Assembly: GCF_954871325.1 (NCBI RefSeq)
Contig: NC_088775.1
Span: forward strand, 35,379,561-35,443,560
Direction: 5' to 3'
Source: Gordionus sp. m RMFG-2023
Taxonomy: Eukaryota; Nematomorpha; Gordioida; Chordodea; Parachordodidae
DNA: 64,000 nucleotides
Position numbers and translations under genes: made by a program. Below, in pieces: positions 22,511 to 34,240 of the stretch. The notes below the pieces were generated by a model. That model did not search any database, was not told where the DNA came from, and saw nothing but the letters and a program-made list of their open reading frames with translations. Position 1 is the first letter of the stretch. Each line of letters starts with the position of its first letter.

Positions 22511-24352
22511 CATTGGCGTACGCAGCGGGGGGGGGGGGCACCAAAGCCAAAAAATGCAGATTCCGGATATATTTTTCTAAAATATTATTGTTTATATTAA
22601 TTTATATTTGTTAATATTTATTCGTATCTCATATTAAATATATATTTAATTATATTTATTATCACATTTATCTACTAAGTTATTTTATCAATTAATTTCG
22701 ATTTCAAGTTTTCCGGCGTAATATTTACTTATTATTTTCAAATTTTTAGTGGCGTAATATTTATCTACCATTTTCAAATTTATAGTCAAATAATAATAAT
22801 TTCTGAAACTTCTTGTCCAACAGGGAAAAAGAAATTGCAACCTTGTCCAATGAGATAGAGTCTCTGCCATCAAGCAGTAACCGCTTTTAAGGAGTTAGAA
22901 GAGCCAATTATTTGCTATTACTGAAATATTACAATGGCCTGAAAGAAATATTTCCTCAGAAGCAAGAAAATTATTGGATTCAATGCTTATTCCAAATTTT
23001 ATTTCTCATTAGAATGTATTATTTAATTATACAATTATTTTAAGTATTACTTTTCAAAAACATGACATTGACTGGATTAAGAAGATGAGAATAGCGGAGA
23101 GCATTTTATCAGAACTCAAGGAAATTAGGGCTAATGTTGATGAAGAATTTCATATTTTATATTTTATTGTTGAGTCAAAGCAGAGACTTGTTTAATATTT
23201 GTCTCCCTCGACTTGTAGCAAGGCAAGCTCATCGTTAAAACATTAATATAGGATCAGTAGAAGAGTATATCTTAAATATAGATACATTTATAACCCAAAT
23301 AAATGAATTTTAATTCATCATGCAGCACTTACTAATCTGCAAATATTACTTCCACAAAAGCCTTCCCAACCTTTTTCAGATGGTGATAGAAAAAAAAATA
23401 TTTGTTAGATTTTTATTATGAAGATGTTAAATATCTTATGATGCCTTACTAGCTGAATAACTATGTTTATAAGATTAACAATGGTTGATATAGTCCCAAA
23501 AAATGCTATGAATGCTCTGCATATTTCAAACACATTTTAGATTAAATTCCCAATGTATTAAAAGGGTTTATAAACTCTTTCCATTAGTAAACTAATGAGA
23601 GAACATTTTTTTTAAGAAGAATAACAGAGGCCTGCAGAAGTACCATTTGCGGGGTACGGCCCGGATTTTTTTTAAAGATTTTTTACGGCCTAGCCTGGGT
23701 TTTTTTAAAAAAAATTTTAGGTCAAGCCCGGCTTTTTTTAAAATTTTTTTTAGGCCAGACTCGGCTTTTTTAAAAAATGTTTCAGGCCAGGCCCAGCTTT
23801 TTTTAAAATAAAATTTTCAGGCCCGGCCCAGATTTTTTTAAAATAAATTATATTTATTTTTGATTTTCATAGCTAATAATAACGATTTCAAATATAGGCT
23901 GTTTTAAAAAATACAGCCCGGATTGGGTGTTTTTTTAAAATAATTCAGGCCCGGCTTGGGTGTTTTTTTAAAATATTTCGGGCCCGGCCCGGGTATATTT
24001 AAAAAGAATCTTGTGAATATTCATATGCATTTGACGACAAGCTAGGGAGATAATTGATAAATTAGCTCAATCACAACGAAGATCGGATTTTACATTGTAA
24101 ATATATAACATACAAAATGCAATTATTCCAGAAACTTTTTGTGTAAAGGCTCATAAAATTCAAATTTCTATTTTGGATCATTTAAGTGATTCTTTACATA
24201 TAATTTTTTTATAATTCACATTAATTTTAAATTGTGTATTAGAAATAGTTATTAGTCTAATAAATTTATGCTTGATATTTTTAAAAAACAATAATATTTC
24301 CTAAAAAAATTTATTATCCCCCCCCCAGACCAAATTCCTGCGTACGCGCCTG
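22511..24352 (+). mobile_element. hAT transposon, copy A of a two-copy family
   Basis: The left end CATTGGCGTACGCAG and the complement of the right end, CAGGCGCGTACGCAGG, are followed by G runs. The 8-bp flanks TAGCAGAG (22503-22510) and TAGCAGAT (24353-24360) match at 7 of 8. Readable transposase pieces on the plus strand include 'ISSEARKLLDSMLIPNFISH' near 22950, 'LPRLVARQAHR' near 23205, 'GSVEEYILNIDTFITQINEF' near 23250, 'VPKNAMNALHISNTF' near 23495 and 'NERTFFLRRIT' near 23597. These follow the DUF4371/ZMYM1-type hAT order. A GC-rich MITE interrupts the C-terminal block. It is inactive, with many stops. Confidence 0.85.
23625..24005. repeat. GC-rich MITE inside hAT copy A, with GGCCCGG tandem array
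   Basis: It begins CAGAGGCCTGCAG and ACCATTTGCGGGG, as the 28742-29028 MITE does in complement. The body is an expanded array of about 35-40-bp units of the form GGCC.GGCCCGG plus T7 plus AAAA. The right MITE end and about 60 bp of adjacent hAT sequence, both present in copy B, are deleted here. The hAT C-terminus resumes at about 24010 as 'NIHMHLTTS'-like sequence. Confidence 0.75.
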
Positions 24353-25334
24353 TAGCAGATTGTTAAAAGATAACTTTCCAAATGTATCTAGATGCAGATA
24401 CATCTTGCAAAAATGGACCTATATACAGATACAATTTTTATTAGACCTATGTATGGTATGTTTAAAGCTTAGGATTCAATTATTAAAATTCAAATTTCGA
24501 AGTGAGCAAAATTTATTTAATGAGCTGATATTACATCTATGTAAAAATATATAATTAAAATAAGGATTGTTAGATTTTAATAATTTATATACAAAATATA
24601 TAATTAAATCATTATAAATTCTTCTTCTCCGTTTTATGACGACTTCCAGGTTTACCCAGGTAGGCCAGTTTTCCCTCTGATTTTTCTTTTTTAACGGTCC
24701 TGAGCATCAATATTTATAAGACTTATGCTTCTCATATTCGCCGCTATCACATTTGTCCACGTCATCTTGTGCCTTCCTCTAGGTCTTGATTCTCCTACTT
24801 CCATCAGACCCAGTAATATTTTGTTTTACGTTCCACATGCCCAAACTATCTTATCCTTATCATATTTTTGTTGCATTACCACTCTAATCATTTCTATACC
24901 CAACTTGCTCGCAATTCCTTGCTAGTTTTTCTCTCTCAGAGATACCCCACACATCCATATAATCATCCTCATCTCTGTTTGGCTTCGTGTCGTGAGTCGC
25001 TTTTATTGCCCATGTTTCACCGCCATATACCAAACATATCCTCACATAGCATACTTAAACTTTCTCCTTTAACTTCAGGGAGACTTTTTTATTTGTTAGA
25101 ATAGATGACATTTCTCTGAACTTCTTCTAAGCTTGTCTGACCCTGGCAACAACGGCAGAATCTACATCACCATCTGCGTTTAGCATATCACCCAAATAAC
25201 AAAACTTATCCATATTACTTAGGGTTAACCTATTGCCAATATCCAGACCACCATTTTATATGTTATCATTATTATGTACCCCTTTAATGCACGTTCTATA
25301 AATAAAGGTCATTCTTGCTAACATCAAACTTCCC

Positions 25335-25435
25335 TTTTCCTGCTACATCTATTATGTACCCATTTCTAGCATCTGGTGCATTGGATTAAATTTCTAGAAA
25401 CTCCTTTCTCACATACACCACAAGGCCACTTACCG
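25335..25435 (-). pseudogene. PHD-like zinc finger of the RTE LINE
   Basis: 'KWPCGVCEKGVSRNLIQCTRC' is followed after one stop by 'KWVHNRCSRK', giving C-x2-C, C-x2-C and H-x2-C spacing typical of PHD-like treble-clef fingers. It lies right after the RT E block ('KTKVMIGGE'). The Zn ligands are all present although the frame is interrupted once. Its function in the LINE family is not established; nucleic-acid or histone binding are both possible. Confidence 0.7.
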
Positions 25436-25894
25436 GGTTCCTCCATCTTTGGAAGTTCCCCACCAATCATCACCTTTGTTTTTGCTGCATTCATTTTCAG
25501 GCCCTTTGCTTCCATAGCTATCTTCTATTTACTAATTTTATCCCTCAATTCTTACTCACTGTTTGCCATTTATACAAGATCATCAGCATATAATAGCTCC
25601 CAGGGAAGTCCTTCACGGATTCTAGCCACCACATCTATTACTAAGCTAAGTGATAATGGACTTAGCACGGATCCTTGAAGCCCTATCTTCAATTCAAAGC
25701 TTTCACTATCTGCTCATCTGTCCTTACTGCAGTTTGTACTTCCACATACATTGTCATAATTACCATAACCAACCATTTCCCACACCTGATTTTCTCAAGG
25801 CCCATCTAGTAACCTCGCGCGGCACTCTGTCAAATGCTTTCTTCAAATCAACAAACGCATAATACAGAGTCTTTTCTTTTGCAAAATACTTCTC

Positions 25895-26164
25895 CTATAT
25901 ATGTCTCACCATAAAAATTGCATCTGTCGTGCCTTTCCCCGATGTAAAACCAAACTGCATTTCATCAATTTTAGTTTGTTCCCTTATCCGCTTTAACACC
26001 TTTTCAACTACCTTTATTGCATGATCCAACAATTTAATAGTTCTGTTAGACCCGCAATCTAAAATATCACCTTTTCCCTTGTATACTGGAATAATTATGC
26101 TTCTTCGCCCGTCCTCGGGATAGTTCCATCTGTGACAATTCAATTGGCTAAATTTATTAACCAT
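25895..26164 (-). pseudogene. RTE LINE reverse transcriptase, N-terminal part
   Basis: This 89-residue frame contains 'RRSIIIPVYKGKGDILDCGS' (residues 20-39), 'RTIKLLDHAIKVVEKVLKRI' (about 41-60) and 'MQFGFTSGKGTTDAIFMVRH' (about 69-88). These correspond to the P.yKgKGd...c.nyR.I.Ll, .k..E.vl..Ri and Q.GF..g+gT.Dai blocks of RTE reverse transcriptases. The palm continues beyond 25895 in broken frames as 'KTLYYAFVDLKKAFDRVPRE'-like sequence. Confidence 0.8.
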
Positions 26165-26486
26165 TCAATCCCTAAGTTATCAGCACCTTTAAACATTTCT
26201 GAACCACCCTCGTTAAACCCGATGCCTTTTTTTTCATCTTTTTCACTGTTCTCTTTATTTCGTCCTTGCCAAATTTACATCCTGGACCTTCTATCTTTGC
26301 ACAACTAACATTATTATGCCATTTTCAAAATTCCTTCCAAGTAGATCTTCCAGGTGTTCTTAATATCATTACTATCAATCATTTCCTTCCATATTATTTA
26401 ACACCTACCACATCCTGGCTTTGCCATCTGCTTTGCCATTTCACATTTTCCATTCCTTCAGCTCATTCCATTTCTTTAGCAAACTC

Positions 26487-26548
26487 TTGCCTTTTTTTTG
26501 TGCCTTTTTTTTGTGCCTTTTTTTTGTGCCTTTTTCTTAGCATATCTT
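26487..26548. repeat. 13-bp minisatellite
   Basis: Three exact copies and one partial copy of TGCCTTTTTTTTG in tandem. They lie in the Lys-rich coding part of the minus-strand LINE. The 13-bp unit would shift the reading frame with each copy. Confidence 0.85.
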
Positions 26549-26616
26549 TTGTTCATCTTGTAATTATCGTTATTATTTTTTTTTTACTATTGTACCATTC
26601 TTTATAAATAACTAAT

Positions 26617-26705
26617 TGATAACCCGTTAAAAATGACAGGGAATCAGAATTCTATCCTTAATTTATTGATAGATGAAACTGAATTTTCCCCTTTATTTGA
26701 TCACA
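26617..26705. repeat. Single arm of the 18.4-kb foldback family
   Basis: GATAACCCGTTAAAAATGAC, then AGGGAATCAGAATTC, then TTTATTGATAGATGAAACTG and TTTATTTGATCA match the outer arm at 18440-18569 in order. No second arm was found nearby. Confidence 0.65.
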
Positions 26706-27830
26706 ATTTTAAACTTAATTTTATGATTTAAGAAATTATTTCTTAACAATGTTAAATTATATTATAAAATCAAAAATAATTTTTGGAGTTGAGTTTAAAT
26801 CAAATCAACAACTAAATTAATTTTTTGAAATTTATCTCTCCAAATAAAAATTATCAATGTTATAGTAGCTATTAAAAGTAACTATCTATAGTAGCGAGGT
26901 TATATTTTTGATTTTTTAAGAAGAGCTAACAATAGTATCAATATTTTTTTTGAATAGTTCCAAAATACGCTATTTATTCAATATTTTAAAATTAATATTA
27001 ATATTAAACTTGAATAAGATATATTTAAAAAATTCAATTTCTTCAAATTCGTTAACCCCTATTTATAATTTAAATAATATCTAATTTGCCTATTTAATTA
27101 TATTTTAATTTTATTTAATTTTATTTTAATTTTATTTTAGTTTAAGTTTATTTTATTTATATTTTTTATTTATTTTATTTTTATTTTATTGGTAAAATTT
27201 TGTATTTTTTTATAAGACACATAAACAGGTGAGTCTATAAGTTCTCAAAAAACATGAATAATTATATTTTAAAATGGTTTAAAAAATAATATTCTTTGTG
27301 TTTTGATAAGGGCTCTTATTTCGCCTCCTATATTTTTAAAAAATTTTAAAGTTACGCTTGACATTTGTCCAGAGTAAGAGATAACGATTGTTAAAAAATG
27401 TTATTTGTTAATTTAGAATATTTAATTGTTTTTTTTCTTGGCTCGGGTCAGAATTTACTTTGATATTCTCCGTAATTAAATCTAACAAATAAATCTCTGT
27501 AAATAAATCGCATACCAAAAAAATCTCCATAATTAGATCTAACAACAAAAAAAATCTCCGTAAATAAATCTCATACCAAAAAATAAAAATATATTTTAAC
27601 TGTAATTATAGTCTTGAGTCTAAGGGGGCAGTCTTGAGGGGTCAGGGTAGGTATATAATAGATCGATGCATGTATCAATTTTGAATGTAATGATAGCATT
27701 AACTTTTAGTCTTAATGGATGGAACTTGGTTACACTGGGGGGTGGGAGGGGGATTATAACATATAAATTCGATATGGGTATCAAATAAAAGGTAGTTAAA
27801 ATATTTTTAACTACCATGTTAATCATTTAA
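26706..27830. other. AT-rich stretch with TTTTATTTTA runs
   Basis: No gene. At 27080-27190 the plus strand is a low-complexity run of TTTTATTTTAATT-like units. At about 27455-27585 the string AATCTCCGTAAATAAATCTCATACCAAAA recurs in two diverged copies. Confidence 0.45.
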
Positions 27831-28334
27831 TAGTGGGTAAAACAATTAGTTTTTCGCATTTTTACTATAAAGATTTTAAACAAAAGCAAAACAAAACCTT
27901 ATAAATTCTTATGTAGCCCCATTCCTTGCCTACAAAATAAAAATAAATGTATAGCTCTCTGCCTGTAGTACTTTAGGAGCTGTATTAATTATGTGAAGTG
28001 TGTTATTTCGCTATTTTACTCCTAGCATAGAGTAAAATGGGTGAGCACCTGGATAAATTGTAAAATTGAATAAAAGTTTATTGCTTCATTAAATAAAATA
28101 TTAGCAATTTCGTCATCTATTAAATACTTTTAATTATAAATTAATCAACATAATTAGGGTAGATAATTTTTTGAAAATAACAAATTTTGAATGCACCCAT
28201 TTTAGGCACTTACACATTTTAATTTTGCAACTTTTTAAAAAATTTTATTCTATATAATACAAAAATTATTGATTAATGTTCCTTTTGCTAAAAATCATTT
28301 TTTTATATGATTCTCTTTTTGCAGCTTTAATCAG

Positions 28335-29827
28335 CAATCTCGGACAAAAATACCTCGGGCAAACAGAAACTGGACAAACACAGAACTAGAAGACATCGGA
28401 CAAAAAGACACCGTATGAAAATACACCGGACAAAAATGCCCCATTTAAAAAAAGAGAGAGAAGGAACATGATGGCACCATGGATTGATATACTATGCGAC
28501 CCACAAATTATTTTTAAAATTTTTGTTTATAATATTTGGGTCGACAGAAATTTTATAAAAATTATTAATTTAAACTTGATTCACTTAGTAAAAATCAGGT
28601 GCTAATAGGGTAAATTTTTATTTAAATAAATACTGAGAAAATAAATTATATTTTCAATGGAATTATTACAAAAATTCAATAAATGTAACTATCGCTTTCG
28701 AAAAAAATAGAAAAAATAAATTTAATTTTTAAATATATATTCAGAGACCTGCAGACCCAGCCCGGCCCGTGTAGAGCCATAGTTTAATTTTATAAATATA
28801 CTCAGACCGGGCCTAAATAAAATACGGCTCTACACGGGCCGGGCTGGGCCATAACCGAATATTTTAAATCGTCATTATTAGCTGTAAAAATTAAAAATAA
28901 ATGTAATCTATTTTGAAAAAATTCGGACCGGGCCAAAAAATACTTTTTTTTAAAAAAAAATTAAGAACGAACCGGAAAATATAAAACCTGGGCCGGGCCT
29001 CGCAAATGGTACATCTGCAGGTCTCTTGATATATATTAATCCTCCCCAAACTTTTCTACAACTTTTTTAAACCTTATCTACACTCGAGTTGAAAAAAATA
29101 TCTAAGGTGATATGAAAGAAATACTCAAGAAATGTCATATTTTTAAAAAGTTCTTCTTAGTCGAGAAATTAAGGGTGCCATTGGACAAATTTTTTTATTT
29201 TATAAAATTAATATTTCTCTTTATCTTATACAAACACTAAACCCTTATCTTTGTTGCACAGCCCTAAACAAACTAACCGTTAAAGCGATCCACGAGCTCA
29301 GTATTAGACCTTAGTCTAAACCGCACAGTTCTGTAAAAACTAACTGATACTTAGGGTTGCTTCGCATACCCTAATGTAGTTGGCTTAGTGTCTAATAAAA
29401 TTAAGTATTTCTCATAATCTATCTTTACACTTAGATTAGCCCCAGCCTAGATCAGCTCTTACTATGAACCGCTTAGCAATATATTTGGGCAACATCCAAA
29501 CATTACCCTAATACTCGACAATGTGCATGGTTTTTTATAAAAATTTGTGCAAAAATGACAAGATGAGGGTCATTATCATTTGTTATATATATTTTTAATG
29601 ATAAATATAATAGGAGGAAATTAGAGTTTATTTATAACTTTCCCCTTTTTCTCAACATTTACAAAAATTATTAAAATTTGAGTGTTTTGTTCGGTGTCTT
29701 TTTGTACGCTATCCAGTGTCTTTTTTTCATGGGATATTTTTGTCCAGGGGTATTTTTGAACAATGTCTTTTTACCCTGGGTATTTTTTCCCCAGGTCTTT
29801 TTTCATAGGACACTTATGACCGATTAC
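28335..29827. mobile_element. MULE-like element with minisatellite-like ends, 10-bp TSD
   Basis: CTTTAATCAG flanks both sides (28325-28334 and 29828-29837), a perfect 10-bp TSD. The relative at 58.96 kb has an empty site (TTGCAATTTTAATCG). The ends are inverted runs of GGACAAAAA/GACACC units: left at 28345-28445 (CGGACAAAAATACCTCGG, CGGACAAAAAGACACCG, CCGGACAAAAATGCCCC), right complement at 29690-29820. No transposase was seen. The segment 29230-29530 is less AT-rich (CGAGCTCAGTATTAGACC, TTAGATTAGCCCCAGCC) but not recognisably coding. The GC-rich MITE at 28742 is nested inside. Confidence 0.8.
28742..29028. mobile_element. GC-rich MITE (CAGAGACCTGCAGA ends)
   Basis: The left end CAGAGACCTGCAGA and the right complement CAAGAGACCTGCAGA are flanked by ATATATATT on both sides (28733-28741, 29029-29037). 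This 9-bp match is in low-complexity sequence. The ends are hAT-like (CA.AG). Inside are CCCGGCCCG near the left end, an inverted CGTGTAGAGCC/GGCTCTACACG pair and GGCCGGGCC motifs separated by A/T runs. No coding. Confidence 0.8.
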
Positions 29828-30154
29828 CTTTAATCAGACGGGACATTTTAACCATTTTACTCATAACAGCGGTGATATATATTATAAAAATCGTGATTTT
29901 TAGTTAACCTATAAACCATTATTTTATTTCTTAGACTTTAAGGAACATGCATAGCATATAAATTTTGATAAAAATAAATTATATAGAGAATGATTTTTAT
30001 AATTTATGGGTAAAACGGGTTTTTTGTTAAAATATCCCAAACCTGGTAGATTTCTAAAAGATGAACATAAAAATATATTTTTATACTCAAGTGTTAAAAA
30101 GCTATTAGCATTTACACTGTTACCCCGTCAATCGCTTTACCCCGGGTTCCCCTA

Positions 30155-33100
30155 TGGGGGTGGTCTAGATCTTGGGAAGGGGAGGTCAGGTATATTTTTA
30201 TCGAAAAATAGCATCTGACTACAATGATAGTATATATTCACTCTTGATTATATGGGTTGGAGTTGGACTTGGTTTTGTGTGAGTGGGAGGGTGGGGTGGG
30301 GGAGGTATAATATAAAATAACATAAGTTTCAAATTGAAGATAATTAAAATGCAATGCTTATCATTACTCTAAGTGTGCGCTGGTACTTCTACACCCCCTA
30401 AGCCAATGGCAATATTATCCTTTTACTCCCTCCTTTCGTGTTTAAATTGTTTTTTTTTAACTTTTTGTTACATAAAATTATATATTGGTGTCAAATAACA
30501 GTTAATCAATTTAATCTTTTTATTAAAAATAATAATTATCTTTTTTTTAAATTCATATAAAAAATACTATGAAATCAAATAAAAACTAATTTAAAAATCT
30601 CTTGACAGCAATAGTGCAAATAGCTATAAATTGGCAATTCTGTACAACGGTCAGATTTTTTAAAACCTTTTTATTAAATAAATTAAAATATTTTTTGAAC
30701 GTAAAAGTGACAATCAATCTAAGAGTCTGGCTCTGGCTTGGGTATCAGGGTTGTCTCAGTAAGTATTCTATAGTAAAAAAATGATATGGCTATTATATGA
30801 AGATTGATAATTAAAATATTATTTAACTGTAATAATGAAAATCAATCAAGATGGAAAGGTCTGGGGAGGGGAATTATTTTTTAAACCTTTTCTAAGCAAT
30901 TTGCTTATCAAATTGATGCTAATCAATGTTTTAAAACTTTTTAGGAGTCGTTTATTTTTTTTATAATCTAAAAATTTATTATGTTAAAAATTTGATTTCA
31001 ATCGCAATCATAATTCTAGTGAACGGATCTATGCCTGGGGGAAGTGGGTTCAAGATTGTTTTATAATTTTTTACTAGCATAAACATCTAATATGAATATG
31101 AATTCCATGCCAAATCTAGAGACCATGTCAACCCCTTTGGATCTTAATGAAACTCGGCAAATATAGGATACCTTTGGTAAATATTAATTTGACTAAATTT
31201 TAGCTTTTAATCTAGCCCACAGGTGGAGATATTACCCTTCGAATTTCAACAAAATGTGAAATATTGACATTTTGATCAACAATATCGCTAATAAGAACAA
31301 AGATCAGAGATAACTAAATAATGTAAGACATTTTGTACTAAAACATTCAAATATATTTTTAAAGGCACTTGTTCTTTTTTAGAAATTTGTCAAATTGAGC
31401 ATTTTTATATTACTTTAAGGCAAAAAAAATGTAATTTGTGACTCAAACAGATATATAAAATAAAGGGTGCGTTTATTAAATTTTATTTTTCCTAAAATAA
31501 TTTTTTTTTAATGATGTGGATTACAGAAGCTCTGCGCAATAAAATATTTATAATCAAATAATATAAAGTCATTTAAAAATATTTGATAAAAATTCCCTGC
31601 AATAATCATTAGTTTAACGTTCTGGTGCACAGTTATATGTAGATTTAATGTGTTTCCGTTGTGATAAAATACATTTAAAGATTGTATTTATTAAAGAAAG
31701 GCTATTAAATTTGTGTTCTCACAATTATATTTGTAATATAATTCTTTTAAATTTCTCAATATTAAACTTTACAGCTCATAGGCAGGAATGTCATTTTTTA
31801 TCACTAGAAAAGACCGCATCACAGGGATAATTCAAATCAATCATTTTGCAATTATTATATTTTGTTTTATTTTGATAATGTTTTAGGATAAGAGTTCTGA
31901 AATAAAGATTTTAACTTGTAATATCGGGGATATCCTAAGAGATCAAATATTTATGATTATCTTTCACAGAATTTATTTACTTTTTACCTGTCACAACATC
32001 AATTTAGACACAGTGAATGTGAAAAAAGCTTTAGAAAATGAAAGCCTTCAAATTATATCCCAAAGCTCAATTCAAAAATATCAATCTTTATGGAATAAAA
32101 AAAATTGTCCCCTGATATGGCCGAAAATATAGTTAAAGATGTTATTTGATATGTCCAAAAACTATAGAAGGTATTCATATTTATCCATGGCATTGTTGGT
32201 TAAAAGAAGTGAAAAAATTTAAGATCTTATTAATTTATATGATAACATAGTCCATATCTTTGACTCTCAGGAACGTAAATTTATTAAAGAATAGCCAAGT
32301 AAATAAATAAAATCATTATTTTTTTTAATGCTAAATTTCAGGTTATGGAGACCTTGGATGAGCTTTACACGACTCACTTCAAAATAAATGATTTTACTTT
32401 GTGTTTTGCAAACATCTTGTATATTCTCTCATAGGTGATATTGATAAAAGATTTATATTTTTAAAAATAAATTATATATTTTTACATAACTTTATTGTAA
32501 ATTTTCGCAGCTATTATACTGCATTCAAAATGAATAGGGAATGAATATCCTGGGATCAAAATTAAGAATTATAGATCTAATTAATTAATAAGTAAACTAA
32601 TTCCAAAAATAAAAATATCTACAATTACACCGAAAGTACCCTCCAATGATTTATAATTTTTTGGGGGGATTCAATCAAGTTAATAAGGAAGAAAATAAGA
32701 CAAGACAATTTTTTTTTAACAAACATACCACATATATTTGATAGTTCATGACTTGATTAGTATTGCTAACCAGGTGTTAGGTGTTAGGCATGGCTGCATT
32801 TTAGATCAAAATTTAAAAAATATGTTACTTTTAAAAGCAAATAAAAAATTACCAATATTTGATGCATCATTTTCTTTGAATAAAATATAACTTTACTTAT
32901 AACAATGAAAATCAAAGAGCGGTAGATAAATATTACTCCTCTTTAATTTAAAGTGGGAGCGAGTTCCTTTTAAAAACTCAGTAGTGGGAGCTAGCTCCTC
33001 TTGAAATGGCAAAATCTGAAGCGGGAGCTACTTCTAAAAATGAATTAACAACTCTGACTGATTGTACATATATATTGAAGATAAAATATCTTTTGACTGG

Positions 33101-34238
33101 ATAATAATAATTAATCTAAGTGGGAAAGGAGGGAAAAGGCTTGGGTGATCAGATATTATTTTATAAACAATTTTATGAAAAATATTAGTATCAAATGAAA
33201 GGTTATAAAAATATTTTGACTACAATGTCAATTAATTTTTGTAAGATAAATATCAAATATTGGATATATAACTAATAAAAATATTTTTTGGCTGCAATAG
33301 TAAACAATCCCTCTAATTAAACGGGGTTATATGAGGTCACGGCATATTTTTAAACCTGGATAAGAGCATAATAATAACTAGCTGTTTTTTTAATCATATA
33401 TTTTCTGTTAGATATATTGGGATCTTCGATTTTGCATTATTTGTAATTCCCTATAATTTGTGATGGGTTGATTTTGCTAATTTACATTATATTTCTATCT
33501 TAAAACTTTCATTTTAAATATTATGTCTAATACATAAAAATTTGTTGCCTTTATCAGTGAAGCTTCAAATTTTGATGCTGAAGTTTTTAAAATATTTGAT
33601 TGCTACTAATGAAACATAGCCATTGTAACTATTTGTCTAAAAGATATTTCATTCCGTTAAAAATTATTCTCTAGTGATGGATAGGTTAAGGACGCAATTG
33701 GGTTTGCTGTTTAAGTCGCTGTTAACTCCGGATTGATTATATGGTTTATGCAGTGTAGTAATGTCTTGATTATAAATACAGTTCAAACCCCTTACTTTTG
33801 AATTTACCGTCAAATTACATTCACGTAAATATGTGGTTAAACTATGTATTTTTATATGTAAATCAATGACACATATTAAGAGTACATATGATAAAGATTG
33901 TTAGGAATAGAGAGGGCTTCCGTCATTCATGCCCATATTTGTCATTGACTGTTTGTGTATAAATTAAAAGGGATTGTTGAAATTGCTGTTTAAAATATAA
34001 AAAAAAATTTATATCCGGGGGTGTAAAAAAAATTTATTGGGAAAGAATAAGGATGAAGAGGCCTCAAATCTGTTAATTGAATCGGTCACTAATCAATTGT
34101 ATAAAGATATGGAAGTGAAAATTATATAATTATTTATTAATTTGGGGAATATAACGAAGAATTCTGAAAGATTAATTTTAAAAAAATCAAAACCTCCTGA
34201 TTGAGCTGATAGTCCTGAAAGTGCCCAGTTAAAATAAG
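30155..34238. other. Long AT-rich stretch, no clear gene
   Basis: No recognised gene or paired inverted ends. GC-richer islets occur at 30260-30310 (GGGTGGGGTGGGGGAGG-like) and 31020-31060. Around 31990-32290 a plus-strand frame with stops reads 'VNVKKALENESLQIISQSS' then 'YQSLWNKKN', which may be decayed coding sequence, family unknown. At 32930-33040 GTGGGAGC/GCGGGAGCTA with TCCTCTT recurs three times. Confidence 0.4.
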
Positions 34239-34240
34239 TA

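Larger units (their letters stand above)
24619..26600 (-). mobile_element. RTE-type LINE with PHD-like finger, decayed
   Basis: A minus-strand LINE. Reading from 26600 downward there is a Lys-rich segment, then the RT start ('WNYPEDGRRSIIIPVYKGKG', 'RTIKLLDHAIKVVEKVL', 'MQFGFTSGKGTTDAIF') and 'WELLYADDLV' near 25600. 'GLKMNAAKTKVMIGG' comes next, then a CGVC...CTRC...HNRC zinc finger at about 25335-25435. 'NMDKFCYLGDMLNADGDVDS' follows near 25200 and 'KVYVCYVR'-type helices after it. The tail gives GGAGAAGAAGAA at 24619-24630. This layout is known for a widespread animal RTE-like family. Stops and shifts are numerous. The 5' end is approximate. Confidence 0.8.
27833..30152. mobile_element. 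TA-flanked GGGGA-family element with nested insertions
   Basis: The right end CCCCGGGTTCCCC is followed by TA (30153-30154). The left end is worn (GTGGGTAAAACAATTAG after TA at 27831). The body matches the element at 58401-59303 in order: GAAGTGT..T.TTTCG.TATTTTAC, CACCCATTTTA/GCCCATTTTAAG, TTTTGCA..TTTAATC, AAACTTTAAGAACATG-like, TTTATAATTT.TGGGTAAAA and CAATCGCTTTACC. That relative shows an uninterrupted site where this copy carries the 1.5-kb insert at 28335-29827. No coding. Confidence 0.75.

Noticed and set aside
22688-22873. 'MMAETLS.WT' frames at 22688-22873 (minus) and 49367-49555 (plus)
   Set aside because: They lie in the subterminal DNA of two copies of one hAT and read opposite to its transposase. 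Their similarity reflects shared ancestry of the element, not a conserved gene.
24725-26607. Six plus-strand open frames
   Set aside because: All are shadows of the minus-strand RTE LINE coding region.
31890-32300. Stop-containing plus-strand reading with 'KALENESLQIISQSS'
   Set aside because: Composition is slightly protein-like, but I could not tie it to any family or to splice sites. Mentioned only in the gap entry.
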